Assembly: GCF_017591425.1 (NCBI RefSeq)
Contig: NW_024464918.1
Location: 24,642,001-24,706,000, forward strand
Origin: Ochotona curzoniae
Taxonomy: Eukaryota; Chordata; Mammalia; Lagomorpha; Ochotonidae
Reading direction: 5' to 3'
DNA length: 64,000 bases
Shown here: positions 38,906-51,889 of the stretch, one piece after another
How the letters are laid out: every line of letters begins with the position of its first letter
Position numbering within the stretch: the first letter of the stretch is position 1
Program-made: the position numbers and the translations under genes
Notes under the pieces: generated by a model
What the model was told of the DNA's origin: nothing
Seen by the model: only the letters and a program-made list of their open reading frames with translations
Database searches by the model: none

Positions 38906-39899
38906 ATTTTATATCTTAATTCTGAAATTTATCCTTCAATTATAGACCCATATATTCAACTGCCTACTTGCAACATCTACGTTAATGTCCAACAGGCATC
39001 TCCAGCTTAAAACATCTAGATGTTGAGCTACTAAAGTTTACTCTTAAATTCTACCCTTTCTTAGTTTACCTATTGTGCACTAAGTCCATTTTTATGAAAA
39101 AAAAAAAGTCCATTTTTCCAAGCTATCTGAGGTAAAAAAAATCTTACAGTCATCCTTCACATTTTATTTCTATTGTATAACAAAACTATGCCATTTGCAT
39201 TTCCTGATGCCTCTACCTTCAAAATACTTGAGGAATCCAGCCATTGTCATCATTTGCACTTCTACTGAGCTGATCCTGAGTCACAACCTCCTTTTCCCGG
39301 TATTATTCCAACAGCAGTCTGCGACAGCCCTGCTCTATCCTGCGGCACCAGTCTGTCCTCAAACCAGCATCCGGATTGAGAAACAACAAGTAGGTTGGGA
39401 AAATATAAGTCAAATTTCCAACACCAAAAAGCAGGCAGCTTCTAAAAATTGGCCAAGTCATGTCACTCATCTGCTGAAAACTCAAAACTGGCTGCGTGTG
39501 TCACCCCAAGTTACAACCACACTGCTTCTACAGGCCTGCACACCCCTGAGTGCTGCACCCGCTCTTACCTCCCGGGCCTCCCTTCCTAACTCTTCCTCCT
39601 CTACCTGCTCCAGCTGCACAACCACCTACCCTGTTAATCGACCAGTTACCTCAGCCTTGCTAAGGGCTATCAGATGTCACAGTTGAAATTCATCTCCAAA
39701 AGCTTTTATTTAAGTATAACCACCTCAGTGAAACCTCCCTGGCTGCTATGGAAAAGGACAACCCACACTCCAACCCCATTCTGATTCATTCTCCACAGCG
39801 ATTCTCTCCACGTTCCTGTGACACAATTTATATTCCACTTATTTATTTTTCCTATTACCCCTTGCTGCCTCTCACACACATCATAAAAAATAGCTCCTT
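38906..39899 (+). mobile_element. L2 LINE fragment, 3' RT-to-tail region
   Basis: CATATATTCAACTGCCTACT, CCAACAGGCATCTCCAGCTT, GCCTCTACCTTCAAAATACT, CAAGTCATGTCACTCATCTG and CACTTATTTATTTTTCC follow the L2 ORF2 3' region in order. The 163-codon plus ORF at 39195-39686 lies inside it and is chance. Confidence 0.65.
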
Positions 39900-40441
39900 G
39901 GGCCCAGCACAGTAGCCTAGCAGCTAAAGTCTTCGCCTTGCACTCGCTGGGATCCCATATGGGCACTGTTTTTTTTTTTTTTTTTTTTTTGGTTTTTTGT
40001 TTTGTTTTGTTTTGTATTGGAAAGGCAGATACAGAGAGGAGAGACAGAGAGGAAGATCTTCCGTCCGATGATTCACTCCCCAAGTGAGCACAACGGCCGA
40101 TGCTATGCCGATCCGAAGCCAGGAACTTCTTCTGGGTCTCCCACGCGGGTGCAGGGTCCCAAAGCTTTGGGCCGTCCTCCTCGACTGCTTTCCGGGGCCA
40201 CAGGCAGGGAGCTGGAAGGGAAGCGGGGCTGCTGGGATAGAACTGGCGCCCATATGGGATCCTGGGCGTGCAAGGCGAGGACCTTAACCACTGCGCCACT
40301 GCGCCGGGCCCTGGGCACTGGCTTTAATCCTGGCAATATCAACCATTGCGGTTACTTGGGGAGTGAACTAACAGAAAATCTTCCTCTCTGTCTCTCCTCC
40401 TCCTTGTATATCTGACTTTCCAATAAAAATAAAATAAATCT
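39900..40441 (+). mobile_element. CSINE split by a later CSINE insertion
   Basis: The 5' part (39900-39968, head GGGCCCAGCACAGTAGCC) and 3' part (40321-40441, from GCTTTAATCCTGG to AAAATAAAATAAATCTT) are halves of one plus-strand copy. They are separated by an inverted CSINE and share TGGGCACTG at the break. Confidence 0.9.
39969..40311 (-). mobile_element. Young CSINE nested inside another CSINE, 9-bp duplication
   Basis: Long poly(T) and (GTTTT)n tail at 39968-40016, GGAAAGGCAGATACAGAGAG, GGGTGCAGGGTCCCAAAGC, end CACTGCGCCACTGCGCCGGG. TGGGCACTG occurs at 39960-39968 and 40312-40320. This is among the best-preserved copies in the window, with CpGs largely intact (GGGAAGCGGGG, CACGCGGG). Confidence 0.95.
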
Positions 40442-40442
40442 T

Positions 40443-40572
40443 AAAAAAAGAATATAAGCATTTAAAGACAGGGAAAGTATGTTTTTCTTATGCCATGTTG
40501 AGTCCTCAATGCCTAGAGCACTATTTGGCATATACTAGTTGTTTAATAAAATTTCTTGAATAAATGAATGAT
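40443..40572 (+). mobile_element. L2 LINE 3' end
   Basis: CAATGCCTAGAGCACTATTT, GGCATATACTAGTTGTTTAA and TTGAATAAATGAATG match the L2 tail. Confidence 0.65.
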
Positions 40573-41120
40573 GCATAAAATACTTGCCACAAAGTCTGGC
40601 AAAGAAAAACATCACCCTCATAAAAGTGAGCTATGATCATGTATTCAAAAGGATGCTGATTTTTTTTCAGACAAACTCTGAATCTTGAATTCTTGGCTCA
40701 CTAAAAACCAATAGGAATCACTTTATTTAATACACTCTTGTATTATACTTTGTACGTTACAATAATTGTTTGAAATACTAGCAGTTCATCAGTTTGTATC
40801 CTCAGAGCCTAAACCTTAGCAAGGACTTCGGAGGTCTCCGTTGTCTGTTTTCTCCTAGGTCAAATGGAGAAAAGAATCACTATTTCCTTATGGGTCTAAG
40901 GATTCCAAAGAAAGAACATCCTAATAGTTACAAAATGCCATAGTGCTTCCTGGGTGATATGCCTTCAATCACTGGTATCTATAATTCATTTCAGAGAAGG
41001 TATATAGTTAAAAGATTAAACAAAATAATCATCAAAAAATGAGGAAAAACAAGAACTTATACTTTCATGTCTCTAGAATTCTGGGATTTTCATTAGAATT
41101 AGGAAAAAAAAAAAAAACCC
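40573..41120. other. KCTD16: Intronic sequence without a recognised element
   Basis: Unassigned AT-rich sequence ending in an A-run just before the next CSINE. Confidence 0.5.
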
Positions 41121-41121
41121 C

Positions 41122-41427
41122 TGAGGCTGGTATTGTGGTGTAGTTAGTTAAGCTGCTGCCTGTGATGCCAGCATCCCATATGCATGCTGGTTGGAGTTCC
41201 TGCTGCCCTGCTTCCAGTCTAGCTCCCTACCAACGTGCCTGGAAAAGCAGCAGAAGATGGCCCACGCACTTGGGCCCCTGCGCCCACATGGGAGACTTGG
41301 GAGAAGCTCTGAGCTCCCCGTTTTAGCCTGGCCTAGCCCCAGCCATAGTAGCCGTTTGGGGAGGAGGGACTAACAGCAGGGAGATCCTTTCAACCTTGAC
41401 CTCCAAACTAAGTAAATAAATCTTAAC
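41122..41427 (+). mobile_element. CSINE, older type
   Basis: GAGGCTGGTATTGTGGTGTA head, GCCAGCATCCCATATGCATG, CAGCAGAAGATGGCCC, end CTAAGTAAATAAATCTTAAC. Confidence 0.88.
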
Positions 41428-42324
41428 TTTTTACAAAGCTTGTATTTTAAGAAAATGAACAAAGAAAACATGTTTAGAGTGTCAACTGCTTTGAAACAAT
41501 TTAATTTTCTTTGTTTTTTTTTTTTTTTGGTTGCAACCTGCCTGTTGTTAACAGTTAAACTTCCAAAGTAATAGAACATTGTTCTTAACATAAAATATGC
41601 CACAGGTATGTTCTCAAATAACTCTCTCAAATGTCAAATGGGCAAGCTGCTAGAAGAGAAGTGTGTTTTCAAGATACTTTGAGATTTATGATAACAGTTC
41701 CAGGTAAGCCACAGGTTCAAGCCTAAAAGTGCTTTTTTTCTCTGGAGGCAAAGATCGCCTGGTAGGCCACCTAGTTAATTCTGTTGAAGACTACCTTACC
41801 TATTTCAGTCTTGCTGCTGATTCTAGAACTGGAAACTCTTAACACACTTGTCAGTTTTTACACACACACACACACATGCACACACAAATACATACATTAT
41901 TTACTTACAATTGCCAACATCTTTTTTGTACTATGAAATCTAATGCTTTTTTTTTTGTCCCTGTGGTACTTAGGAAATCAAATGCTTAAAAATAATGTCA
42001 TGTAGAAATCTCTGGGAGATGAGACTGTATCCCACAGTTGTGTGTGGGTAACTGAGGACAGAATTGCAGATTTCAGCCCAATCTGCTGTCGTTTTTTTAG
42101 AATTGTATTATGGGAAAATCATATTTATAAGACTTGAAATTTGAAGGTGAAAGAGAAAAATTATCCATGTTGAGCACTCTGGCACCCACACACCTTGCTG
42201 GGGGCTTTATGTGGGCTTCTCAGTCAAACTTGTGAAGTGATTCCTTCAAACAGCTGCTTTGGCAGTCTGAAGAAGATAGCATAGCCAGCTGGTGGGTCTC
42301 TGTGCTATGGCAAGACAGTTAAGA
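41428..42324. other. KCTD16: Intronic sequence with small simple repeats
   Basis: Poly(T) at about 41513-41528 and a (CA)n run at 41861-41886; no exon recognised. Confidence 0.55.
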
Positions 42325-42440
42325 ATGCCAGCATCGGAGTCAGGGAATCGGGGTTTGATGCCTTTTCATACCATCTGTTATGTAACATGGGAGTGACGTA
42401 CTGCCGCAGCTGGATAGGGTTGTTGCAAATATCAGTCTGG
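42325..42440 (+). mobile_element. MIR fossil
   Basis: GGGAATCGGGGTTTGATGCC followed by GCTGGATAGGGTTGTTGCAA, as in the GTTGTGAGGAT part of MIR. Confidence 0.5.
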
Positions 42441-45400
42441 ATCTCAGTCCATCCTTACTGTTTCTTCATAGGAACCAGCCAGATGTGTGATTCTTGGCTT
42501 TCTGTCCTACCAATATTCTGAAGCAGTCACTGAAAGTTAAGCTGCACAAGCTAATCCTCTCTTATCCCCAGTTTCAGGTACTCAAGGTCTCATGGAAATT
42601 AAATAAAAAAACAATTTACATGATACATGAGTTGGTGTGCAATAGAGGAGAGCTCTGATTACTGCTAACATCTCAGTATGTAAATACATACTCAAATCAC
42701 CAAATGTCTACATTTTTATTTCTATCTTACGCAAAAAGGACTTCAGTAGCAAGTTAAGATAGCAATTATTTTATTACAGTACATCTGGTTGTCTTGAAGA
42801 AAATAATCATTTTCCCATAAAAAGAGGCAAATTATCATGGCAAATCAGAGCATAAAAATTTGAAAATATAACTATCATAAAAATAAACTTCTAGTGCTAT
42901 TTTTATATGAATATGAGTGGTATAAGAGATAATTCACAAACTCCAAAAGAGTTTTTTTAATTATAATTAATTATCCCTATAACGGTAGAAGTACAGTTTT
43001 AACCAGAGACTTCCACAACAGTTCCTTGGAAGGAAAGATAATTTATCTGATAGAATAATAAAATCACTTTAGACTTACTTCACAATATGGAAAAGGATTC
43101 TAAACTACAAGGTTTTGAAAAATATACAAATCAGTTACAGAAACTAGTTTACACCCCTTTTAAATATGAAGAACTATTGCTTGCATTAGTAAACATTCGT
43201 AAACAAAAATAAACACACAGCTAAAAACCTGACCAAAACCGCAAAAACCCAGGTTTTCAAAAGATGGAAAGTTACCAGTTGTTAACAATATCTGGGACAG
43301 ACTTTTTCACATGGCTACATAAAGCCCTAGTTTTTTTGAAACTGTGCTCAAGGGCTACCAGGACAAAATCAAGAGAAAGTGGAAAGGGAGATACACCGTA
43401 AACTCCCCCATTCTCACTTCAATCAAAACAATGCCACTTTAAAGTTGTTTTATGTTGACTTATACCTAGGAAGCCTGGCTATTCAAAGAAGAAACTCAGT
43501 TATAAATCATGTGGCACATCTTCTTCTAATTTTATAAATTATGTTGATAAATGTCTTGCATAAAAGATACACTTGACACTTTAATCCAGCATTACAGTTT
43601 ACCAGGGTTCTGTAAAGGATTTGCTTTTATCCATCTGGCCAGAACTTGCATACCAGAAGTATATGCCTATTATATGAAAGACTAAAATATACCCAACAAA
43701 TCTCTTTTTGGTTGTACATATCTAAAGACATTCTCTAGTTGCCCACTCAAGCTATGGTAAACTTGGCTTCCATGGCAGTCATCTAATCAAGCAACACAGG
43801 TACCTCACACCCATCATGCTATTTGCTACTCACTCCATGGAGCTATGAAGCAAGCACAAAGGTCTGCTCCTGCTGCCACACAGTCAATGTGCCTGAGGTT
43901 TGGAGAGCTCAAATGGTTTATCCAATTATCTCCCCACTGTTCATCCACATATCAATCCTGTGTCTGCAGGTGTGCATTTCCCGTCTCTTCTTTCTCTCAT
44001 TCATTTCTACTATACTAGGCAGACTTCAAACAGTTCATGAAAAAATGCACATTATCTTTTTCTCAGAGAGAGAGAGAGAAACTTCTATTCGTTTGTTCAC
44101 TCCCCAAATGCTTGCAATGGCCCTATTCCAGAGGCCAAAGCCAGGAACTCAACTCAACTCAACTCAACCATTTCGGTAACAGAGACAAAATAGCTTAAGT
44201 CATATTTTTGTTACCTCCTAGGGTTTATAAAATTGATGAAGTAAATCATGTTCTTTAAATTTAAAATAATAATAACGTGTATCATTCTGAGCATCTTCTA
44301 AAAGAAACCTAGAGTAAAATAGCCAAGTTCCATAAAATCAATTACTTATCATCTAGCAAACATTTGGACTTTGATTTTGCACATATACTTCTACAAGCAA
44401 AAGCTTTGCATGGAAAATAGAACTGAAGAATTTTTTTAAAAAAAAGGGGATGATGAGAGTTTCTGAAAAAGCTACATTATTCACACAGCTATCATTAAGA
44501 AAAATCAAATTAAATGAGAAATTACACTATTATTATTAATCTTAAAGTTATTCAAAGCCATCCCAGGATATGACGTTGATTTCATCAACTAACTAATACC
44601 TTAAAATCAACAAATACACTGGAAATTTAAACAGCTCCTTGTAAGCATTATTACTGATAATGTTAAACGTCCTCACACACCAGGTTCGGTTTAGGAGCTT
44701 CTTCTCTTTTTCCAAATCATATTTCAACATCATACTAGATTAAAAGCTCCCACTTACTTGTCCCTCCTCAATGATCAGTCCCATATGAACACTGGCCGTA
44801 TGATTCTGCTCATAGATGAATCCACGCATTCCAAGTGTTCCTTAAGTATTTCTAACGTTTATGAGTCAATCATGGCATCATGATACACACCAAAGCAAAC
44901 AGTAGTGTGAGTTCACAGTCCCTAGCATTCTCTGGTGGACCCAGGAGGCAGGGCAAAGCTCTCAAAAAATTAACACCGACCTCCACCTGCCCGTTAAAGA
45001 AAGTCAAATTCTGATGAAAGGATGTCAAAATGTGTTAGAACACAGGAATACATTCACTACATTTTTTTTTTGGTCTATGTGGAAGGGTGCAAACAAAGAG
45101 AAGTGTGAAGTGCCTGATGTTCCAAATCAATGAAGTCTGTTCAGATTGTTAAGCACTTCCCTGGCAGACTGTAGAGAAGCACTAGAAAATCATTAATGGG
45201 AAGAGTTGGTGATTCAGAATTCTAATTCTTTGCATAGAGATATAAAATTTTCTACCTATCTTAAGTGGACAGTCCTTTAAAAAGGCACTTCATATCATAC
45301 AGGTCCTCACTACGTGTGAATCAGTGAAATCTTTTCAAATATATAAATAGTAAATTCTATTTCTGCAAATCTGAAGTATGCCTAATAATATTCACACATT

Positions 45401-45507
45401 ACATTATCAGCTATCTCTATGACACAAAGAATAGCCATCTAGAATACCTCAACTAACCACAGATTTTTTTAGGACATAATTTCAACAACTAAGAATTAAC
45501 AATCTTT
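42441..45507. other. KCTD16: Intronic sequence, mostly unassigned
   Basis: At 44057-44145 there is a short inverted CSINE remnant (GTTTGTTCACTCCCCAAATG, AGGCCAAAGCCAGG) that runs into an (AACTC)n repeat at 44146-44168. Nothing else recognised. Confidence 0.5.
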
Positions 45508-45840
45508 GGGCCCAGCATGGTAGCCTAGCGGCTAAAGTCCTCATCTTGCACATGCTTGGATCCCATATGGGTGTCAGTTTGTGTCCCTGCTGCTCCAACT
45601 CCCATCCAACTCTCTGCTTGTGGCCTGGGAAAGCAATCGAGCATGGCCCAAAGCTTTGGGACCCTGCATCCATGTAGGAGACCCAGAGGAAGCTTCTGGC
45701 TCCTGGCTTCATACTGGCTCAACTTTGGCCATTGCGGCCACGTAGGGAATTAATCAGCAGACAGAAGATCTTCCCCTCTGTCTCTCCTCTTCTCTGTATA
45801 TCTGACTTTCCAATAAAAATTAATAAATCTTTAAAAAAAA
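45508..45840 (+). mobile_element. CSINE, recent type, with imperfect target-site duplication
   Basis: GGGCCCAGCATGGTAGCCTA head, TTGGATCCCATATGGGTGTC, end TTTCCAATAAAAATTAATAA. AGAATTAACAATCTTT before and AGAATGAACAACTTT after are a decayed duplication. Confidence 0.93.
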
Positions 45841-46178
45841 GAATGAACAACTTTCTATTTTATTGCTTGTCAAAACTGAACAACTCCACATAGGTATCCC
45901 TTTGTTTCACAGGGAGAAAATATATTTCACCTACTTTACCAGAAATAAATTAATGGAAACTAAATTCTGATTTCCACTTGTATTACAGTGCAAATCGGCA
46001 GGCATATATTCCTAGGAAAATGTCTACAACTGTTGTAACTTAATGTTTAAGCGCAAAGAAAATTAGCAATGATGCCTGATAAAACTTCGCTTTATTTTAC
46101 ATGTAGGTCAGCTCTTTTTCTGCTTAGACTATTTTCAGAACTCTGCAAAACCACCTCAAGGCAAGGAAATTTCTTTGT

Positions 46179-46242
46179 CCACCATGGTAGCGTAGTGGGT
46201 AAAGCCACTGCCTGGAATGCCAGCATTTTACATAGGCACAAT
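46179..46242 (+). mobile_element. CSINE 5' head fragment
   Basis: CACCATGGTAGCGTAGTGGG, TAAAGCCACTGCCTGGAATG and CCAGCATTTTACATAGGC are the tRNA-derived head only; the body is absent. Confidence 0.7.
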
Positions 46243-46458
46243 GCACAGGTACTCATAGTGGAGGCAAAATGTCTTTTTCTTTTCATTTCCAGAACAAATT
46301 TAAATGATCCTCTTGCCAGTGGTATTCTCTGTAACCATTCTGTCACCATGATGAACACCCTCTAGACTAAGATTCAGACAAGGTCACCAACATTCTGAAG
46401 TGACTGAATGTGTAATTTAAATCATATTTCTAATTTTCTTTAATTACCCCTCAAGGTA

Positions 46459-46735
46459 TTGTATGTAAGTGAGAGGCATAGAGGGAGAGAACTTCCATAT
46501 ACTGGTCCATTCCCCAAAGGCCCACATTTGTGAGGGCAGGGCCAAGCCAAAACCAGGAGCCCACAAATCCATCCCATTCTTCTACAAAAGTGGCAGGAAT
46601 CCAAACACTTGGGTCCTCTTCTGCTGTTTTCTCAAATGTATTAGCAGGAAGCTGAATCAGAATTGGGGTAGCAGGGTATAGAACTGACTCTCAAGTAGCA
46701 ATTGAACTCGCTGTGCTGCCTCAGCCAACAACACC
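46459..46735 (-). mobile_element. CSINE, older, inverted
   Basis: ATACTGGTCCATTCCCCAAA, ATTAGCAGGAAGCTGAATCA, end GCTGTGCTGCCTCAGCCAAC. Confidence 0.78.
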
Positions 46736-46743
46736 CTGTATTC

Positions 46744-47070
46744 TTTTTTTAAAAGATTGATTTATTTTTATTGGAAAGGCAAATCTACAGAGAGAACAAG
46801 AGACAGAAAAAAAACTTCCATCCACTGGTTCACTCCCCAAGTAGCTGCAGTGACCAGAGCTAAGCTGATCCGAAGCCAAGAGCCCAGTGCTTTGTCTGGG
46901 TCTCCTACATGGGTGCAGGATTCCAGGGCTTTCAACCATCCTCTGCTGTTTTTCCAGGCCAGAAGCAGGGAGCTGGATGGAAAGTGGAGCAGCTGGGACA
47001 CAAACCAGCACCGTATGGGATCCAGGCATGGAGAGGATATAGCTGCTGAACCTTCTTGCCCCGCTGCCTG
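46744..47070 (-). mobile_element. CSINE, recent type, inverted
   Basis: AAAGATTGATTTATTTTTAT tail, ATCCACTGGTTCACTCCCCA, CAGGGAGCTGGATGGAAAGT, end CTGAACCTTCTTGCCCCGC. Tandem with the older inverted copy immediately before it. Confidence 0.9.
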
Positions 47071-47464
47071 CATTCTTAATTCACAATCACATCACATATT
47101 TTCTTGGGTTTTGAAAAGGCACAGGTTGAAATCCAGGTTAGAAAAACAAAACAAAACAAAACAAAAGCCACTCTTAATGACTTCCATGATTGAGCAGCCA
47201 GGGGATGCAAACATACGAGAACTGGAAACCTGTTGAAGCGGTTACATCTGCTTATTCAGATGTAATTATAACACATTTCCTTTTAGAAGAGCATTTCTAT
47301 ATGTGTTTTTGTTTTTGTTTTCAGTGTACAGAACAACAGACAGGGCTCAGTAGCCCAGAGGACGATTAGAAAGAAACAGGTAATTCACCGCAAGGAAGCA
47401 TGTGTTTTTCATTGATGCCAGAGCTCCTCGTATTGATGAATACTTCTTCAGCTCTGTTTGGGTG

Positions 47465-47728
47465 TTAGCTACTGCACCAGTTTTGACGACACGTATGTCA
47501 ACTGTTTTGATTCTCACAACAATCCTATAAGGAAGCAACAATTGCTTTTCTCTCCATTTTGCACAGAAGACAGTTAAAACATGGAAGTGAGATAATTTGC
47601 TAATGATTGCACGGGGAACAGCTTAGAAAAGCTGAGCTTCAACTTGCAGCCTAGGTTTACATTGGCAAATAGCCAACTTTCATCTGGGCTCCAAATCCCA
47701 GGCTCTTAGCTACTGTGTCACACCGATT
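47465..47728 (-). mobile_element. MIR fossil, inverted
   Basis: ATTCTCACAACAATCCTATA, CCATTTTGCACAGAAGACAG, TTTGCTAATGATTGCACGGG and CCAGGCTCTTAGCTACTGTG follow inverted MIR along most of its length. Confidence 0.72.
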
Positions 47729-50700
47729 CTGTCATCCAGGGATGATCCTTCACACTCGTAGCAAGAGAAGAGGGAGAAAGTGGAATAATAGGGCAGTAAC
47801 AGAACTAAGAAGGAAAGTCTTACCACACACTTTTCATAGGAATAGAGTTCTTTCCCTATTGGGGCTATTTTATCAATTTTGCAGCACTTTTCTGAATTCT
47901 GAGTCCCTCCTGGGTTTTTGCTTAAAGCTTAGCCCCACCCAGCCTTCAATTTGCTCTAGCTTGGATAAATCGGCTAAAAGGAGATCCCAGGAGACTTCAT
48001 TGCTGCTAAGTGTTTTTCTAAGTTCTGTAGAGCTAGAATCTTTGTGTAGGTGCTACAAGTAGAACACTTTTCAATGAGAATTCCAACTTCTATGTAAAAT
48101 TCTTGGCACTCAGTGAAAACCAAGAAATAAAGTATTATTCTTTAAAACACTGATCACAGAATCATCGCTGCAGTTCTTCCCAGTTACTAAGGCAATGTAA
48201 TAGCACATTCAAGACAGCAGCATCTATGGCCATAACAGAATGTTACAGTAGGCATCTTTTTCTGTTTTGTTAAAAAAAATTATGGAGTATCTACATTTGT
48301 GTTAGGTACTGTACCAGGTATGATGAGCATAAAAGGCACTGTTCTTTGTTCGTAAACCTTATCGTTAAAGACAAAGTAACTAAGCGAGTATGACATGTGG
48401 CTGTCTGAATTGCAATGCAGGAAAATAATGTCCTATGAAACTCACAGATGGTGAATGCAGCTCAGCTTCAGAACAGCTCAAAGAATCCAAAATTCAAAGT
48501 ACAAAATTAGAATAGCCAGAAGGTGAACTTTTCAAATGCAAAATAATTCCTGCTGACCATCAACAGGACTCAGTGCATAGTTTGAGAGGCTCACTGCACT
48601 CCTCATGGTAGGCCTGGCCAATGACAAGAGTCAGAGTGGGATATGAGCTAGTTCTGGGCTAGTTGCATGGAGATTAGGGACCTCTCTCATTACTTTGTCA
48701 TAGCAATCACCATCTATTATGGAGTGCATAGTCCCAAACTGCCTTTTATTGATAAGATTAGAAACGTCTAATAAAAAAAAAAAGCTGTCTTTAATTTGCC
48801 TCATAAAATACAGCATTTCAATACACCGACACAAACTAAAAACTCACTTTCTACTGTGTATCATGATTTTTTGCCATAAATACTGAAACTGAATCTTACC
48901 AAGGCTCTTGACTTAACAAGTTAACAGAAAAAGATGGTAAGGAAAAACATATTACTGACACCTCACTGATAATAGAGATGACAACTAAAACCCAAAGTGT
49001 AGGATATTTGATATGGCCAACACAATAGTTTTTTGAAATAAACTATGAATTTAAAAAAAGAGTGGGAAAGAGAGAGACAGAAAGAACACATGGTTTGCAT
49101 TAGAGGAAATTAGTATATACATTTTACTACTTTGTTGCACTTAGAGCATATGCAATATTTCTTTAAATCATAAAAAGGGATAGTAAAGAAATATAGCAAT
49201 CAAATGCGATGGATGTTCGTTTGAATCTTGATAAAAATAAGTCAACCTAAGGAAAAATATTGTGAGAGAATCAGGAAAGATTGAACACTGAGTAGATAGT
49301 TGTTGATAACAAAGAAGTATATTAAATTTTCACATTATATGGTATTAATTTTTAAGTATATAAACACTCATTTCCTATTGTGTGAGAATGAAATGAATGA
49401 TAGCTAAGGTTTACGTCAAGCCAACACAGTACAAACAGGAAGGAACGTAAGTAGGACAAGAGATTAAACAATATTGGTCCTGTATTGAGAACTGCCGTTA
49501 TTGGATCTGGGTGTTGGTTACACAGATGTTGATTATACTATTGTCTCTATATCTGAATAATCTTGAACATGTTCTATAGTTTAAAAAAACACTTCACTGA
49601 CTTGCCAAAAATTACAATATTGGAGGGGGGGGGTCAATAATAACACACCGAAGCAAAGAACAACAGTATGTTATAATGCATAAAATGAGATTTAACCTAC
49701 CAATATTTTTAATTGCTCTCTCCCCTAGCATATCAGTTTCAGGAAGGCATTTTTATTAGACCTCAGCCCAAAAGTCTGGCCATCTGAGGGTGATCTCAGA
49801 GTCACTGTTCCACTTTCTATTCATATGCTGGTCATATTGATAATTCTGTCAAATTCATCCAGTGATAACAGAGGCTCAGAGAGAAACTAATGTGATTATC
49901 TTCCTTTATTTGACATAAAATTAAAAACAGGATAAAATAAACTTTAAAATAATAACATTCTCGTATCACTGTTTTATTGCATCAAATTCTGAGGGTACAG
50001 CATCTTAAAGAAATAAGAAACGCTGCATTCTTGTCACCATGTGATGTCTACCTGCACATGGGTCGAAATGATTTCATGATGATACTTGATGCATAAATTA
50101 TGATTTTCAAAAATTAGAAATAAAGGAGCTTCTAATCTTAAGAACACATCTTTCAGGGCAAAAGCCTCTTTGGTCTGCAACAATTAGAATCATTTCCATA
50201 TACCAATGCCACTGGGAAAAATAACACAAGGCCTTGAAAGCATTCTAAGTGCAATGACAGAGCACAATTTTTCCTGTCAACAAGTTTTGCTTATGGCATG
50301 GGGAGAAAGAAAACAAGACCAGGAATGACTTCAATAGAATAAAAAGAGCATATAACATGAAAGGACAATGGAGATGTAGCTGGTGCAAGAGACCAAACCA
50401 CATACACTTAGCCATTTGGGCTATGGTGTTTCTAAAGTTTAATTTTGAATACATCAACCTCATATCTCTTTGGTTGTACTAAAATTAGGTTGTGAATGGT
50501 ATCTTCCAAAGAACCAGGGGAAAAAGAACTAGAATCATCTTGGGATGGATGCATGTCCACTTGTTTTCCTATAAAATCATACCCACACCCTTCAAACAAA
50601 ACTTTGGAAGTCAAGTCAGAGTACTTTATTCACATTAGCCATAATCATATGAAAGTATTTGGTTGCAATACAAAAATCTAAGTCAGAAATAATTTTCTGA

Positions 50701-50781
50701 TCTACTTTTCATGAATATCCTATCTTATCAGCCCTAAAGACATGTGTAAACTATCAAAATAATTTAAATAACTTGATGTAA
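47729..50781. other. KCTD16: Intronic sequence, largely unassigned
   Basis: An inverted L2 tail is likely at 48278-48425 (GTGTTAGGTACTGTACCAGG). A G-run sits at about 49624-49632. No exon recognised. Confidence 0.5.
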
Positions 50782-50935
50782 AGGCCTCAGGTCCCTTCAC
50801 TGTTAGAAACCCAGAAGAAGCTCCTGGGCCTCATCTTAGGACCAGTACAGCTCTGTCCACTGCAGCCACTGGAGACAGCAAATGGAAGTTTCTCTCTCTC
50901 TCTTCTCTCTCTTTCTCCTCTGTACAAGTGTCCTG
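50782..50935 (+). mobile_element. CSINE 3' half fragment
   Basis: GGTCCCTTCACTGTTAGAAA, CCCAGAAGAAGCTCCTGGGC, CCACTGCAGCCACTGGAGAC, then a CTCTCTCT run. The head and the AATAAA tail are missing. Confidence 0.7.
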
Positions 50936-51889
50936 CGAGTTAGACTCCCTACTTAACGGTCATTTTATCATTATTTATTTTTAAAGAAAAATGTCTTTGA
51001 ATCCTCACGCTTTCAGGCAATCAACTGAAGTAACTCATACATGATGTGACTAAAGGAAATGTGCCCGATTCTCTTTAACCAAGAACTATCTCCCCATTCT
51101 CTCAGACACGAGAAGATGGTTCTAGAAAGAAAGGGTTCATTTATTTCTATACACCTATTATTTTGTTTCTAAATGGTTGAATGGTTTTTGAGTATATACT
51201 TCAAAATCAGGACTTCTCATTTCCAAACTCCAGTGTTCTCATTTCATTTAGAAATGAATCAAGAGGGTGTTATCTGAATTTAACAATATCACCTTCAGCA
51301 CAATAATTGAAAACAGATGTATTAGTCACTTGGATCAGAAATTATAAAAATGCACCTTCTCATTATCTAAAATAGTTTGTAAGACAACCCAAGGGTAGAT
51401 GTTTATTTTCTATGTTCCTACATCATTCATATTAAATGTTCTGGTTCTTGTTAAACAAATTATAATTCATGATATCTTACATATGATATTTTGGTGTGAA
51501 ACTGCTGTACACAAAAGCACTACTTACCTCTACCTTAAATTCTTCAGAACCCATTGCCTTTTTAATTGCATGTAGTTCTGTATTAACAAATCTTTCACCC
51601 AACATTGCCTGAGGTTGACAACCAAATCTAAATAAAATTTAAATGAGGTTAAAAATCTAATATGTTAATAATTAACGGTTGGATTTTGATCTCCCATGTT
51701 TCTTCTGGAAATTTTGATAGAAACTTAGGCAAATCAAAAGAGGTCTCTTCCTGTGACTGCCAACCACCATATGAAATGCACTAATTTCATGCTGTTTATT
51801 TTTTATTGCAATTTGGACCTAGACAAATTAACATTGCATTATTCTTGAGTTATTAGGATAGTCTGACACCTTAGAATTAATTCCTTAGA

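Noticed and set aside
39195..39686. 163-codon plus ORF, possible gene
   Set aside because: It lies within an L2 fossil in a frame that does not give a recognisable reverse-transcriptase product.
39706..40299. 197-codon minus ORF and overlapping plus ORFs
   Set aside because: They are translations of the nested CSINEs and recur, in similar words, at other CSINE copies in the window.
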